From NCBI GenBank assembly GCA_902797885.1, contig CADBUP010000141.1:1-49098 (forward strand): a stretch of DNA of 49,098 bases. The letters are read 5' to 3'. Position 1 is the first letter of the stretch; each line of letters opens with the position of its first letter. Below the pieces are notes generated by a model. It searched no databases. It saw only the letters and a program-made list of their open reading frames with translations, and was not told where the DNA came from. The position numbers and the translations under genes were made by a program. This document shows, piece by piece, positions 16,148 through 26,900 of the stretch. Source of the stretch: an uncultured Ruminococcus sp. (GTDB lineage: Bacteria > Bacillota > Clostridia > Monoglobales > Monoglobaceae).

Positions 16148-17790
16148 TGTATACCTCCCGTTTTCACATAGTCACCTTCTATTTTTAAATTCCTGACAGA
16201 ATACAGAATCTTCGCCGCCTCTGCACGCGTAATATTATCAGTCGGGCTGAAACGACCTTCCTCTTTTCCTTCTATTATTCCGCATTTCTTTAAATAATTT
16301 GCCGGTTCCTGTGCATATTCCGCAATACTTTCGGCATCAGAGAATACATCCGTCTCTTCATTTGCTTTCCCTGAAATACCGTACTTTTGCATTGCTCTGT
16401 ATATAATTGTGACAAAATCCTGACGCGTAATATATGTTCCTACGCCAAATAAACCGTCCTCAATTCCGTTTACAACGCCGGAAGATTTCACAGCGTAGCA
16501 ACAATCCTCATACCATTCACCGCTTGCTACATCGCCAAACCCTGTTTTGCTTTCAGGTGTTGGCAGATTAAAAAGACGAACCAACATTGCAGCAGACTCT
16601 TCGCGCAGAATATTATCCATAGGCGCAAATTCGTTTTCACTCTTACCTTTTATCACTCCGTCTTTTGCAAGCGCCTCGATTGCTGTCTTTGCCCACTCTA
16701 CATTCTCTAAATCCTTAAATTTCTGTGTTGGCTCTACCGACCCAGGTGTTGATGGCGAGTAACTTCCGCTGCCCCCAATAGAACCGCCGCCCGAGCCGCC
16801 TGTTGAGCCGCCTGTCGGAGTCGTCGGTATCGTTGCATCCGAAACAGGTGTGGTATACACTTTATTAAAATCCGTTTTAACTTTATACGTTGCATTCATC
16901 ATATTTATGTATATACGTGAATCAGATGATAATGTTTCCGCATTAATACCTATTTCCGATTTTACGTCAGAAATAAATTTCTTGGCATTTTCCCATCCGG
17001 CCGCATTATTTATGTAATATGCAGCAGTTTCCACCATAAAAGTATCTGCAATAAAATTCTCTGTTAAGTTTTGTGCGTTTGCAACTTGGTCTATAATTTT
17101 GTTACATATACTTGCTTTTTCGTTGCCTGTAGTATATTTTGCCCAAATCAAAGGATATCTGTCTGTTATTCTTGCGCTGTTATTTGTCAAAATTGTATCA
17201 AGGTCTGACGCATTATTGCATACGCGTATCATTTGAACAAACAATGCGTCATTAACTATATCATCCAGCTTTTCAACAGTTAATTCACTCTCACTCTTTA
17301 CCGACAGCATAACAATATCCGCTATATTGTTCAGCTGTTCTGTCTCTGCCGTGCTCAACTTAATTCCCAGAACAGGAACAGCTTCGGCAAGTGCAGCTTT
17401 AAAATTACTCAAATCGCTCTTATCCGCATATTCTTTCAGTAAAGTCAGCTTATCCGCCGCCTGGCTGCCGTAATATACAAATGAATCTGTTGAAGCGGTG
17501 TATACACTTTTCTCACCCACTTTTACATTGTAGGTTTTTAGTTCATTGCCGCTTAATTTAAATGAGAATACGTACTTTCCGTCTTTCGCAGTTGTCTGAC
17601 CTTCATATACAGTATTTCCGCTTTCCTTCACATTCACGGTTATCTCGTTGTCGTCTGATATGTCCGAGGTACCGGAAATAGTTACATTTCCGGTATCTCT
17701 GTCATAATCACATTGGGATATTTGTGCGCCATATGCAACAGAGTTCATTGCAATCAGCACGCTTGCCGTAATAAGAATTTTTTTAATCAT
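16144..17790 (-). CDS. SLH-domain protein with C-terminal SLH triplet
   Basis: A 548-residue secreted protein. The signal peptide is about 1-22 (VLIAMNSVAYGA). Residues 25-100 form an Ig-like beta domain, 110-310 a mostly helical region, and 320-352 a Gly/Ser/Thr/Pro linker. Three SLH repeats follow (about 357-410, 416-470, 482-535), with the TRAEAAKILY signature in the last. The linker plus SLH triplet is the standard wall-anchoring arrangement. No catalytic motif is visible. It overlaps the next SLH gene by 4 nt and follows the GH99-like gene by 16 nt with GGAGG before the ATG. A scaffold or glycan-binding role on the cell surface is plausible. Confidence 0.87.
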   Translation of the reverse strand: MIKKILITASVLIAMNSVAYGAQISQCDYDRDTGNVTISGTSDISDDNEITVNVKESGNTVYEGQTTAKDGKYVFSFKLSGNELKTYNVKVGEKSVYTASTDSFVYYGSQAADKLTLLKEYADKSDLSNFKAALAEAVPVLGIKLSTAETEQLNNIADIVMLSVKSESELTVEKLDDIVNDALFVQMIRVCNNASDLDTILTNNSARITDRYPLIWAKYTTGNEKASICNKIIDQVANAQNLTENFIADTFMVETAAYYINNAAGWENAKKFISDVKSEIGINAETLSSDSRIYINMMNATYKVKTDFNKVYTTPVSDATIPTTPTGGSTGGSGGGSIGGSGSYSPSTPGSVEPTQKFKDLENVEWAKTAIEALAKDGVIKGKSENEFAPMDNILREESAAMLVRLFNLPTPESKTGFGDVASGEWYEDCCYAVKSSGVVNGIEDGLFGVGTYITRQDFVTIIYRAMQKYGISGKANEETDVFSDAESIAEYAQEPANYLKKCGIIEGKEEGRFSPTDNITRAEAAKILYSVRNLKIEGDYVKTGGIQ

Positions 17791-17806
17791 TGCTCAACAC
17801 CTCCGC

Positions 17807-20800
17807 CTATAGTGCAAACGCTATACTCTCAATAGCTATATCTCCCTTATCACTTGTTGGGACAAACTTAATCTGTTTAATCTTTCCGTTAATCTCCTCC
17901 GGCAGAACAGCCTTATACTCTGTTATATTTTTATCACTTGGATTAACCTTGATGACAACGCTCTTTTCAGCCGTCCATTCAGAATCCTTTGTTGTTGTAT
18001 AATACAGCCGTGCAAATTCGGAAGACGTATTATTTCTGAATTTTATGTTAACCGACTTAATTGATGACGGTGCAAGATCAAGGTTATCGGGCGATACCAT
18101 TTCAGCTTCTAAGCCGTTGGTTCTCATAACAAGAGCGCTGTCTTTTAACACAGGAACGCTGAAATTATCATTCAAGGTCCAGCCTACAAGGCTTCCGCTG
18201 CTAAATTCATAGCTTATTACTCCGTCTACAAGATTAAGAATATTTGTATCACTGTCATAGCCGACATTATATCCCATAACCTTATCCATATAGTCTATTG
18301 AAATATAGGTGGTGCCATAAACAAGCTTAACAGGTGAACCGAGTACGATTGACCTTCCGTTTTTAAGTACAATGTTTGAGTCAACCGCAACTCTTATTGT
18401 AATATCGCCTGAATCGGAAACGGCTATAGCCTCATTCAAATCAGAATACCAGCCAACCTTCATACCCTTAAGCTCCATTATCTTTCTGAAAGGAATCATA
18501 ACCGTTCCGTCTACTGTTTCAGGAACTATACCCTTGTCAAAGCCGTCAAGGTATGTCGTATCTTTTTCGCGCTTTTCAAAGCCGAGTATCTGAACGTAAT
18601 CGATATATACGTCACCCGGAGCCGAACCGATATCAAATCTCAGCTGATTTAACGTTCCCGTCCATAAATTGTTTTGAGCCATATTTATATAACAATCTAC
18701 ATAATCACCGTTCGCCGGAATTTGAAATTTAATTGACTTGCTTTCGCTGACTGTTGTATCATCCGTTGTTGTAAAGAACATCTGATAAGCTTCAGAACCC
18801 GTTAAGCTCTTAACTCTTACCTTAATATATTCCGCCTTACCTTCGCCGATTTCGATATTCATTCCCTTAGGAGACCAAACCTGAGGGTCAGAGTTTGTTG
18901 ATGTGGCAACTAACGCACCGTCCTTATGTACGATAGGAGTAGTATAACCCTTAGTCCAATCCTCGACCGAATTATCAAAATTCCATTCCTTTATAACCTT
19001 TGTCGGATAATCACCGGTAATTTGATTTCCTGTCTTCTTCTCAAAAACTCTTGAATTATCGTAATCTTTAGTTATACGCGCCTTTTGATTTTCGGTCGGA
19101 CGTTTATCCTCGTGCTCTCCGCCTGTTGTAAAAACTTCACGTATATCATCAAGATATCCAAATCCGCCGTAGTTCATAGGTGATATGATATGACCTTCAC
19201 CAAACTCATTCCAGTTATCAAATATTACCATTTTGCGCGCGTCGGAATCAGTAGGCAAAGACGGCTGATATGTATCTCTTACCCAGTAGCATAAATCTCT
19301 GAACTCATCAACTGTTACAAACTTACCCTTTGGCTGATCCCAAGGCTCGGGGTCCCAGCCCTGAACAACCGTCGGGATGAATTTGTTGTTAGATGCAATC
19401 TTATTTCTCTCCATTGAGCTTGTCTGAACAGAAACGTTTCCGCTCGAATCGCCATAATGATATGCATGATATGCATCAAAATTATATTCGCTGCCTCCGC
19501 TTACAGCCATTACATAAGCTCCGTCAAATCCTTCAGCAACACAAGCGTCTTTGATTGTTTGTATAAAAAGATTTACGTTTTCTTTTCCGACCTGTGTCTC
19601 AAGCTTAGGAACACTGTATATTGAAATAACCGGCTTATTATCTATCTTAAGATAATTATCATCTTTAAACAACCCTTCTATCAAACCCGGAAGTGTATAT
19701 ATTTTAAAATTCTCTATATTAGGCAATGTAGAACTCCAGTTTTCAATCATTACAACATTTTTAACCTTGTCTTTATACTTAGAATACCTCTTTCCGTATT
19801 CATAATCGCGCATTGACGCCGTATTGAAAGGTATATCCTGGGTATTATTAAACCAGCAGTACATCCTAAAGTCTATCCCGTGCTCTGCCATCCACTTAGT
19901 TTCCCAATCGGCAACCTCAACGCTGTTGCCGTCATAGTAACCAAGATACGGCGTTCTTTCTTTATATGCGGTGATACTTGGCCAATTCTGCTGCTGACCT
20001 ATTTCCCACAGTGAGCAAGATAACATACCCAAAAGCTGAGGCGAATCAGTAACAACCGGCTCTTCCACATAATCCTCGGGTTCGGGCAATCTCTCATATA
20101 CCTCAATATTATCAAACACCGCCTTCATATCTGCACCGGGATCGGCTGTAAATTCTATATACCCGTAATCACCCGATGTCATAGGCGCGTTTGCCAATCT
20201 CAGCGTTCCGTTTATATATACATCAAAACAATTTGTGGTGTAGTTTGCATTAATTCGCATTGCATACACAACGTTTGGCCAATATCCGTTATAAAAAGAA
20301 ACATACTGACCATCACCGTTTCTGTAGCATAAATTTCCGTCCTTTGTTTTAATGCTGATACCGTCGCCCATATTTACAATAAATCCATCAGTTTTCTTTT
20401 CAAGCTGGCAAAATTTATAGTTATATGTAACCCAATCAGCTTTTTCATCAAAATCAGCACGTGCCGAGACCTTGTTTGTTGCGGATGTGGATGTTATTAA
20501 AAAGCTGCTTCTGTCGCCCTGCGTTTCAACTCCTATCAATTTGTCCGATGATGTAATTTTACCGCCATCCTGAACATATGACATTGTTTCGGGCAAAATT
20601 GTGTCTGTATTTGTCTCGCCCTCCAAGGCATATTCATTAACAAAATAATCAGCCAAAAGATACAACTTTTGCAAATAGCACTTACCAACCGCCTCATCGG
20701 ATGTTTTGATATAAATATTGTTTGCCGTGGTTTCATTATTTAAAAGCGGAGCGTCGTTTATAACGTGCTTGCCTCTGTAATAAACATCGGCTTTTTTCTC

Positions 20801-21310
20801 TACCTGATTGACATCAACCCTTATATAAACTCTCTCAACCGCGGAATCTGTTTTAATCGTATCGGAAACGAGAATATCCTCGCCGCCGGGCTGTTCATAA
20901 TATAACGCACCGTTTTTTGTGGTAATGCTTGCTACAGGGGTTTTATCGTTTCTTAACTGATAAGATAAACCGTCTGTATATGTTTCAAGCTGTATTTTAA
21001 AGCCGAACATAAGGTTTGTCTTGTTGCTTACTGCTCTAAAATCTCTCTGCTGTTCTGTTCCGGCGTACTTTGATTTGTCGTCAAACCAAAACCAGCCCCA
21101 GCCTTTTTTCGCATCGCCCGCAGCTTCGTTTACAGTCCACATTGCGTCTCCGTAAGTAGTTCTTGTGTTTGCAAAGTCATCCGAAACGCACCGCTCTACC
21201 GCGTCAAGGCTGAACGGAACAGCCGTTTCCTCATTTTCAGCAAGCACAGTATTGTGTGCCGCAAAGAGCAGAATAAACATTAAAGTGTAAAATAAAGTTT
21301 TCTTTTTCAT
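17807..21310 (-). CDS. Secreted multidomain GH99/WbsX-like glycoside hydrolase
   Basis: A 1167-residue protein. Signal peptide about 1-24. Two beta-sandwich (laminin-G/CBM-like) domains span about 40-225 and 240-405. A GH99/WbsX-like TIM barrel covers about 425-735, with LGYYDGNSVEVADWETKWM, GWDPEPW and DNWNEFGEGH near its end. E702 and E705 in that last motif have the E-x-x-E spacing of the GH99 catalytic pair. After the barrel come a W-F-W binding-like module (about 773-912), a copper-amine-oxidase-type surface domain (about 930-1030) and a second W-type module to the end. It probably cuts a glycan internally at the cell surface. It is paralogous to the next-upstream gene, 32 nt away. GH99 proper is endo-alpha-mannosidase/mannanase; membership here is by motif only. 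Confidence 0.78.
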   Translation of the reverse strand: MKKKTLFYTLMFILLFAAHNTVLAENEETAVPFSLDAVERCVSDDFANTRTTYGDAMWTVNEAAGDAKKGWGWFWFDDKSKYAGTEQQRDFRAVSNKTNLMFGFKIQLETYTDGLSYQLRNDKTPVASITTKNGALYYEQPGGEDILVSDTIKTDSAVERVYIRVDVNQVEKKADVYYRGKHVINDAPLLNNETTANNIYIKTSDEAVGKCYLQKLYLLADYFVNEYALEGETNTDTILPETMSYVQDGGKITSSDKLIGVETQGDRSSFLITSTSATNKVSARADFDEKADWVTYNYKFCQLEKKTDGFIVNMGDGISIKTKDGNLCYRNGDGQYVSFYNGYWPNVVYAMRINANYTTNCFDVYINGTLRLANAPMTSGDYGYIEFTADPGADMKAVFDNIEVYERLPEPEDYVEEPVVTDSPQLLGMLSCSLWEIGQQQNWPSITAYKERTPYLGYYDGNSVEVADWETKWMAEHGIDFRMYCWFNNTQDIPFNTASMRDYEYGKRYSKYKDKVKNVVMIENWSSTLPNIENFKIYTLPGLIEGLFKDDNYLKIDNKPVISIYSVPKLETQVGKENVNLFIQTIKDACVAEGFDGAYVMAVSGGSEYNFDAYHAYHYGDSSGNVSVQTSSMERNKIASNNKFIPTVVQGWDPEPWDQPKGKFVTVDEFRDLCYWVRDTYQPSLPTDSDARKMVIFDNWNEFGEGHIISPMNYGGFGYLDDIREVFTTGGEHEDKRPTENQKARITKDYDNSRVFEKKTGNQITGDYPTKVIKEWNFDNSVEDWTKGYTTPIVHKDGALVATSTNSDPQVWSPKGMNIEIGEGKAEYIKVRVKSLTGSEAYQMFFTTTDDTTVSESKSIKFQIPANGDYVDCYINMAQNNLWTGTLNQLRFDIGSAPGDVYIDYVQILGFEKREKDTTYLDGFDKGIVPETVDGTVMIPFRKIMELKGMKVGWYSDLNEAIAVSDSGDITIRVAVDSNIVLKNGRSIVLGSPVKLVYGTTYISIDYMDKVMGYNVGYDSDTNILNLVDGVISYEFSSGSLVGWTLNDNFSVPVLKDSALVMRTNGLEAEMVSPDNLDLAPSSIKSVNIKFRNNTSSEFARLYYTTTKDSEWTAEKSVVIKVNPSDKNITEYKAVLPEEINGKIKQIKFVPTSDKGDIAIESIAFAL

Positions 21311-21342
21311 ATTATCCTCCTTTTATAATACAAAATATAAAA

Positions 21343-23871
21343 TTATAGGTATTGCAAAACTGAATTAACGATTACAGGCATCAAATTATCCCAGATAAAT
21401 ATTTTCATCGTATCCGCATCGTTTTCTTTTTTTATATTATCTATTACCGTGTCATCAAGATCATACTGTTTAATATCTAAAAGTCTTTCATTCTTGTAGT
21501 ACGCAACATAACCTTTTATATTCTTTGATTGCTGCGCATCGAATATAATATTTTCTGCATTATCCAAAACATTGGTTTGATTGCCGTTTTTGTCAACCAC
21601 TCTTACAGGCAAGTTTCTTCGTACACTTACGGAATTATCATACATTGTTGTAATGCGTGCCTTTTGCGAATCGGTAGGTTTTGTATCAAGATGCGCAGAT
21701 GTATTTTCATTTGCAAATACATCTCTTATTGCATCAAGATAAGCAAAGCCCGTGCCGCCCACCGGCATTAACATATGTCCTTCTCCAAATTCATTCCAGT
21801 TACCGAATATGACCATATTTTTACCGTCGTTAGCTTTATCCGCTTTGGACTGCAAATCTTCTTTTATATAACAAAGCACCTCTTTAAACTCTGCGGGCGT
21901 AAGAATAGTTCCTTTTGGCTGCCCCCAGGGTTCGGGGTCCCATCCCATTACGGCAGTAGGAATAAAGTTTTTATAAGTTTGCGTAAAAAATGTAGTCATT
22001 GCCTGCTTTTGCTTATCAACAGATGTCCACTCATAGCCGTAATTATACATATGGCATGCGTCAAAGTCATACTCTCTTCCTCCGTTTACCGTCATAACAT
22101 AAGCGCCGTTAAAACCCGCGGCAACACACGCATCACGAATCGCCTGTATCGCTTCATTAACTTTGTCGCTGCCGCCCATTTGTTCTTCAAATTTCGTAAC
22201 ACTAAAAATTGAAATAATAGGCTTGTTATCAATTTTTTGATAATTGTCATCCTTAAAGTACTTTTCAATCAGACACGGAAGCGTATATTTCTTAAAATTC
22301 GGCAAGCTCGGCAACGCTGAACTGACGTTGTCAATCATTAAAGCATACTTAATGTCATCTTTATACTTTGAATACTTATGTCCTTGGTCAAGATCGTTTA
22401 ATCCGCCCTGATCAAGCGGTAAATCTACAGAGTTCGAAAACCAGCAATAAATTCTATAGTCGATTCCGTGTTCTGACATCCACTTGTTTTCCCAGTCGGC
22501 AACTTCAATACTGTTACCGTCATAATAACCAAGCCACGGCGTGCGATCCTCAAATGCGGCAATACACGGCCAGTTGCTTTGCTGACCCATCTCCCACAGT
22601 GAGCAGGATAACACACCTAAAAGCTGCTCGGAATTTGCCTTAATCGGCTTTTCGACATAGTTGTTCGGTTCAGGCTTTCTTGCATAAACCTCGACTTTAT
22701 CAAACACCGTCTTCTGATGCGTATTCGGCTCTGCAGTAAATTCAATGTATCCGTAGTTATTTGCCGTCATAGATATATTGCCTTTTTTTAGCATACCGTT
22801 TATGTAAACATCGTATTTATGCGTCAAATTATTTGCATTAACCCTGATATCGTATACAACATCGGGAAGATATTCGTATATCTCCTCAAATGCTCCGTCC
22901 GAATTTTTACGGCAAAGCTTACCGTCCTTTGTTTGTATTGTTATTCCGTCACCGATATTTACAACAAATCCGTCATACTTTTGATCTCTCTGGCAAAAAT
23001 TAAAGTCATATGTTATCCAATCCGCCCTTTGATTGAAGGTTGATTTTGCCGAAACCTTAGCCGTTGAAGCATCTGAAGTAAGCAAAAAGCTGTTTTTATC
23101 CGCCGAATAATTTCGGGCAATAACAACAGGAGTGGTAATCGTTCCTCCGTTTTGAACAAAACTCATTGTTTTGGGAAGCTTTGCGCTTTCATCGCAATCG
23201 CCCTCCCACGCATATTCGGCCGCAAAATATCCCGCCATAACTCTGAGCTGTGACAAATAGCATTTGCCTACAGCCTCTTTTGATGTTGAGATATATACAT
23301 TGTCAGCACCGCCCGTTACATTTGCCTCACCGCCGCTGATCGGATTCGTATCATTCCAGTATATTTCTGCACTTCCTGTTTTTTGGTTTAAAATAACTTT
23401 TAACAAATGATACTTGTCAGTTGTAATGTTGCCAATCTTTAACGCTTTATTATATTTATCATAAAAATATAATGCTCCTGACTCGGTTGTAAATTTAAGA
23501 ACGCTCGACTTTCCGTCTCTAAGTTCAAAGCTTACGCCGTCAAAGTATGTATCCATCTTCATTTTAAACGAGAACAATACTTCATCATCGGTAAGTCTTT
23601 GAAACACGCGCTTGCGCTGTGTAGTATCCGCTGCACTGTCATCGGTAAAATAAAACCTGCCCCAACCCTTAAGACTGCTTCCGCAGGTCTCATTAACATA
23701 CCAATTTGCATCGCCGTAAATGCCTCCTGTATTCTGAAAATCATCCATAACCGGAGTCTTTACATCATTCAGACTAAACGGCACCGCTGTTTCGGCAGTT
23801 TCAGCCGATGCCGAAACAGCAGTTAAAAAGGATAACACTATGTAAATCACGATAAAATATGCTTTTTTCAC
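21343..23871 (-). CDS. Secreted GH99/WbsX-like glycoside hydrolase (paralogue)
   Basis: An 842-residue protein with the same order as its downstream neighbour. Signal peptide about 1-23, two beta-sandwich domains (about 35-220 and 235-398), and a GH99/WbsX-like barrel (about 415-725). The barrel contains GYYDGNSIEVADWENKWM, MGWDPEPWGQPKG and GNWNEFGEGH, with E694 and E697 in E-x-x-E spacing. Similarity to the 17807-21310 product is high through the barrel and ends soon after it. The C-terminus here is a single short domain ending TMKIFIWDNLMPVIV, a tail seen in many clostridial surface enzymes. The pair looks like a tandem duplication with different C-terminal modules, suggesting different attachment or sub-specificity. 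Confidence 0.78.
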   Translation of the reverse strand: MKKAYFIVIYIVLSFLTAVSASAETAETAVPFSLNDVKTPVMDDFQNTGGIYGDANWYVNETCGSSLKGWGRFYFTDDSAADTTQRKRVFQRLTDDEVLFSFKMKMDTYFDGVSFELRDGKSSVLKFTTESGALYFYDKYNKALKIGNITTDKYHLLKVILNQKTGSAEIYWNDTNPISGGEANVTGGADNVYISTSKEAVGKCYLSQLRVMAGYFAAEYAWEGDCDESAKLPKTMSFVQNGGTITTPVVIARNYSADKNSFLLTSDASTAKVSAKSTFNQRADWITYDFNFCQRDQKYDGFVVNIGDGITIQTKDGKLCRKNSDGAFEEIYEYLPDVVYDIRVNANNLTHKYDVYINGMLKKGNISMTANNYGYIEFTAEPNTHQKTVFDKVEVYARKPEPNNYVEKPIKANSEQLLGVLSCSLWEMGQQSNWPCIAAFEDRTPWLGYYDGNSIEVADWENKWMSEHGIDYRIYCWFSNSVDLPLDQGGLNDLDQGHKYSKYKDDIKYALMIDNVSSALPSLPNFKKYTLPCLIEKYFKDDNYQKIDNKPIISIFSVTKFEEQMGGSDKVNEAIQAIRDACVAAGFNGAYVMTVNGGREYDFDACHMYNYGYEWTSVDKQKQAMTTFFTQTYKNFIPTAVMGWDPEPWGQPKGTILTPAEFKEVLCYIKEDLQSKADKANDGKNMVIFGNWNEFGEGHMLMPVGGTGFAYLDAIRDVFANENTSAHLDTKPTDSQKARITTMYDNSVSVRRNLPVRVVDKNGNQTNVLDNAENIIFDAQQSKNIKGYVAYYKNERLLDIKQYDLDDTVIDNIKKENDADTMKIFIWDNLMPVIVNSVLQYL

Positions 23872-23914
23872 CGATTTTAATATCCTTTCTGTTTATTTTC
23901 GTCAGCAAATCCGC

Positions 23915-26900
23915 TTATTTGATTTCAAAATCAATACTGCCGGAAACAGGTCTTATACTTTCATTGTCTGCCCAAACAGATGATGATACAGACTGTGCCT
24001 TGCCGCTAATATTCTCAAACATGTGGTTGATTGTGTTTACACCCGGATTTACAGTTACAGAATACTCCTGCGGCAGCGCCGTCATAGCGCCGTTTCCGTA
24101 TTCCCACAGTTTGAGAATAAGCATCTGCGAAGTATTAAGGTTGTTCACAATAGTTCCCGAAACAGCCGCACTGCCCCCGGAAACAGATGTAAATCTCAGT
24201 CCCGAAACCTCCACTTCATCTTTTGTTCTGAAGTTAATACGAATATTTTTTGCGGTTCTGCCTCCGTTATCCGAAACTTCATCGATAACAAGGGTGTAAT
24301 CCGTATTACTGTTAAGAGCAGCGTGTTTAACAGACAATGTGGTCTGATTAGCGGAAACCCCGCTGACCGCAATCTCTTTTTCATCCTTATCGTAAATATG
24401 AATCTTTCCTATTTCAGGCGCTGCCACGGTCTCGTTAAACAAAATATTTATGTTGTCATAAATATCAACATCTGTTACGCCGTCCTTAACCCTTGATTTA
24501 TCACAAATCGCAAAATCGTCAAACCTTGTCAGCGTAACGTTATCGACCAAATACTCGCCAAGTCCTGCACCTTCTCCGTATATTCCCACAGATTTTGCAG
24601 TATCATAGGCCGCCGTAAATGTTGATTGATTTGTTGTCCAATCCGTACCGGGTATCCGCTGACTAAGAAGTTGATTATCTGTGCCGTAAACAACCTCTCG
24701 AAGTATTAATTGTGCATCGGTCAAACGCTTAATTTTGTATTTGAATTTATACTTATCACCCTTATTAACCTTTGCCGAGACAGCCCAGTTACCGTAACGA
24801 TTTGTTATATTTACCTTCATTACTTTATTGTCCGCATCTGTCGGGTCTGCTGCCTGAGAAATTGTATTATCCCATTTGGATATCCCCGCCAACGCGTCGG
24901 TCTCACTCGCATCGTCAAATTCTTTCTTAAATACAACCGTCTCGTTTGAAATTGACATCAGTTCAACTTCATCGATTTCAATAGTACCGCTTGTTGCGGC
25001 CGGGGTTTCGTCAACGCCGTCAATACGGAATTGTTTTAAAATTCCCTTCCATTCCGAGGCGTCCGTCATTCTTACAAATACATCTACATAACCGTTTGTA
25101 TTATTTGGTATCGCAAATGATACATTATCGTTTGATCCGTTTAAGTTATGCGTAGCTGTTGCAAAAAATATCTTTCCCGCTGCCGGTCCGTTTGTCTTGT
25201 TCTTAATTCTAAGCCTGATATAGTTAATTGTACCGTCGCTTCCGTCACCCAGAGCAATATTGCCGCCGGACATATCGGGTGAGATAAAGTTAGGATCTCC
25301 GCCTGTTACATCCATAACCGCCGCACCGTTTTCAACACGTAAATTTTTAGCGTCGCCGCCGACGGTCCAATCCTCAGTTCCTTTTTCAAACGTCCACGAT
25401 GTCGGGACAGCAGGCGCCTCGTAATCACTGAAATATATTTCGTCAATCTGAACTGTGCAGTCAATATTTGTAGGGATAATCTGAACACCCGTTATTGTTC
25501 CCATATCATTGGTTATCGGGAAGTTATATTCCTCCCACTCCGCAGAGCTTACCGGTGCGTCAAAGCTTCTTACCCCGCTTGAAGTCGTAAGCTTAACCTT
25601 CAGCTTTGAATCATTATTGAAATCGCTGTTTTTCATTTTTATCCTTATTGATTTAAATCCTTTATCGGCAGGCGAAATATTAAGAATCGGTGAGTTGAAT
25701 TTCAAAACACGATCCGATGCTGTGTCCATTTCGGTTGCAACAGCAGTCATAACACCTGACTCTGATTTAAAATGAAATGCATTTTCACCGGTCCATCCTT
25801 CAAGGTATCCGTCTCGGTCGAAGCTCCAGCCGGTTGCTTCACCCCATTTAGCGTATACCGTGGTATTCTCTGTTACATCAACAGATTCAACCGTATCGCC
25901 GTCGGGTGTCAAAGCCCACCCCAAAAATTTATAATACTTTCTTTCGGGGAAAACTTTATCAAATGTAAATCCTGCTTTTGCCCATTTATTCGGCTCGGGC
26001 ATATTGGTGACCGTATCAGTTGTGTTCTTATCATACGTCACCGTATATGGAATTGTTTGTCCGCTTACCATTATTTCAACTTCATCGTATAAGCTTTCGT
26101 CAAACCTACAAGTTGCTTTGGCTTTTACCGTGCCGTTATTGTATGCTGTAAGCAAACCGTCGTCCGTTATTTTTGCGATATTCTCATCGCTTACCGACCA
26201 TTTTATATCCTGTGCGGTAGACGCAGGCAAAACACTTGCATCAAGCCGGAGAGTGCCGCTTGCAGCAGTTATTTTTCTCTCACCGTCTGCTATTTTAACG
26301 TCTGTCGGCGGTGTGGTGTACTGCGTTCTCTCATTTTTCGACAACTGCGTATTAATAGCATCAAACATAAGCTTTGCTATATTATCCATACCTACGTCTC
26401 CGGGATGTCTTGCGACACCCTCGTTTGTAAATTGGTCATAAGCTTTGTTTGCTTTTGTATTTAATGTATGAAGCGGAGCATACGTGATCCCAAGTTCTTT
26501 TGCTGCAGCTTCCGTTCCCTTTACCAATCCGCTTTCGGGGTTTCCCCAAAATGACGTACATAAAATTATTACCGCATCGGGGATTTCTTTTTTGAATGCC
26601 TCTACCATCAGCTTTAACGCTTTTTTATAATTTTCTTCAGTAGGGTTAGTCTTTACGTTTTCCCCCATTTGAATAGTAATAATATTAGCGCCTTCATCCT
26701 TTGCGCGCTGTACAAGAACGGGTAAATTTTCAGTAAACTTCGAGTCAATACTATCATATCCAATATCGCCCTCGCCCAATCCTAACTGAGTCGGATTACT
26801 GTCGGGGCCGCATCCGTATACCTGGTCTACCGTACCCCGTCCGTACTTCTGCGTAAGATAATACTGCAGACGATGTACATAATCCTTGTCCTGAGATGAC

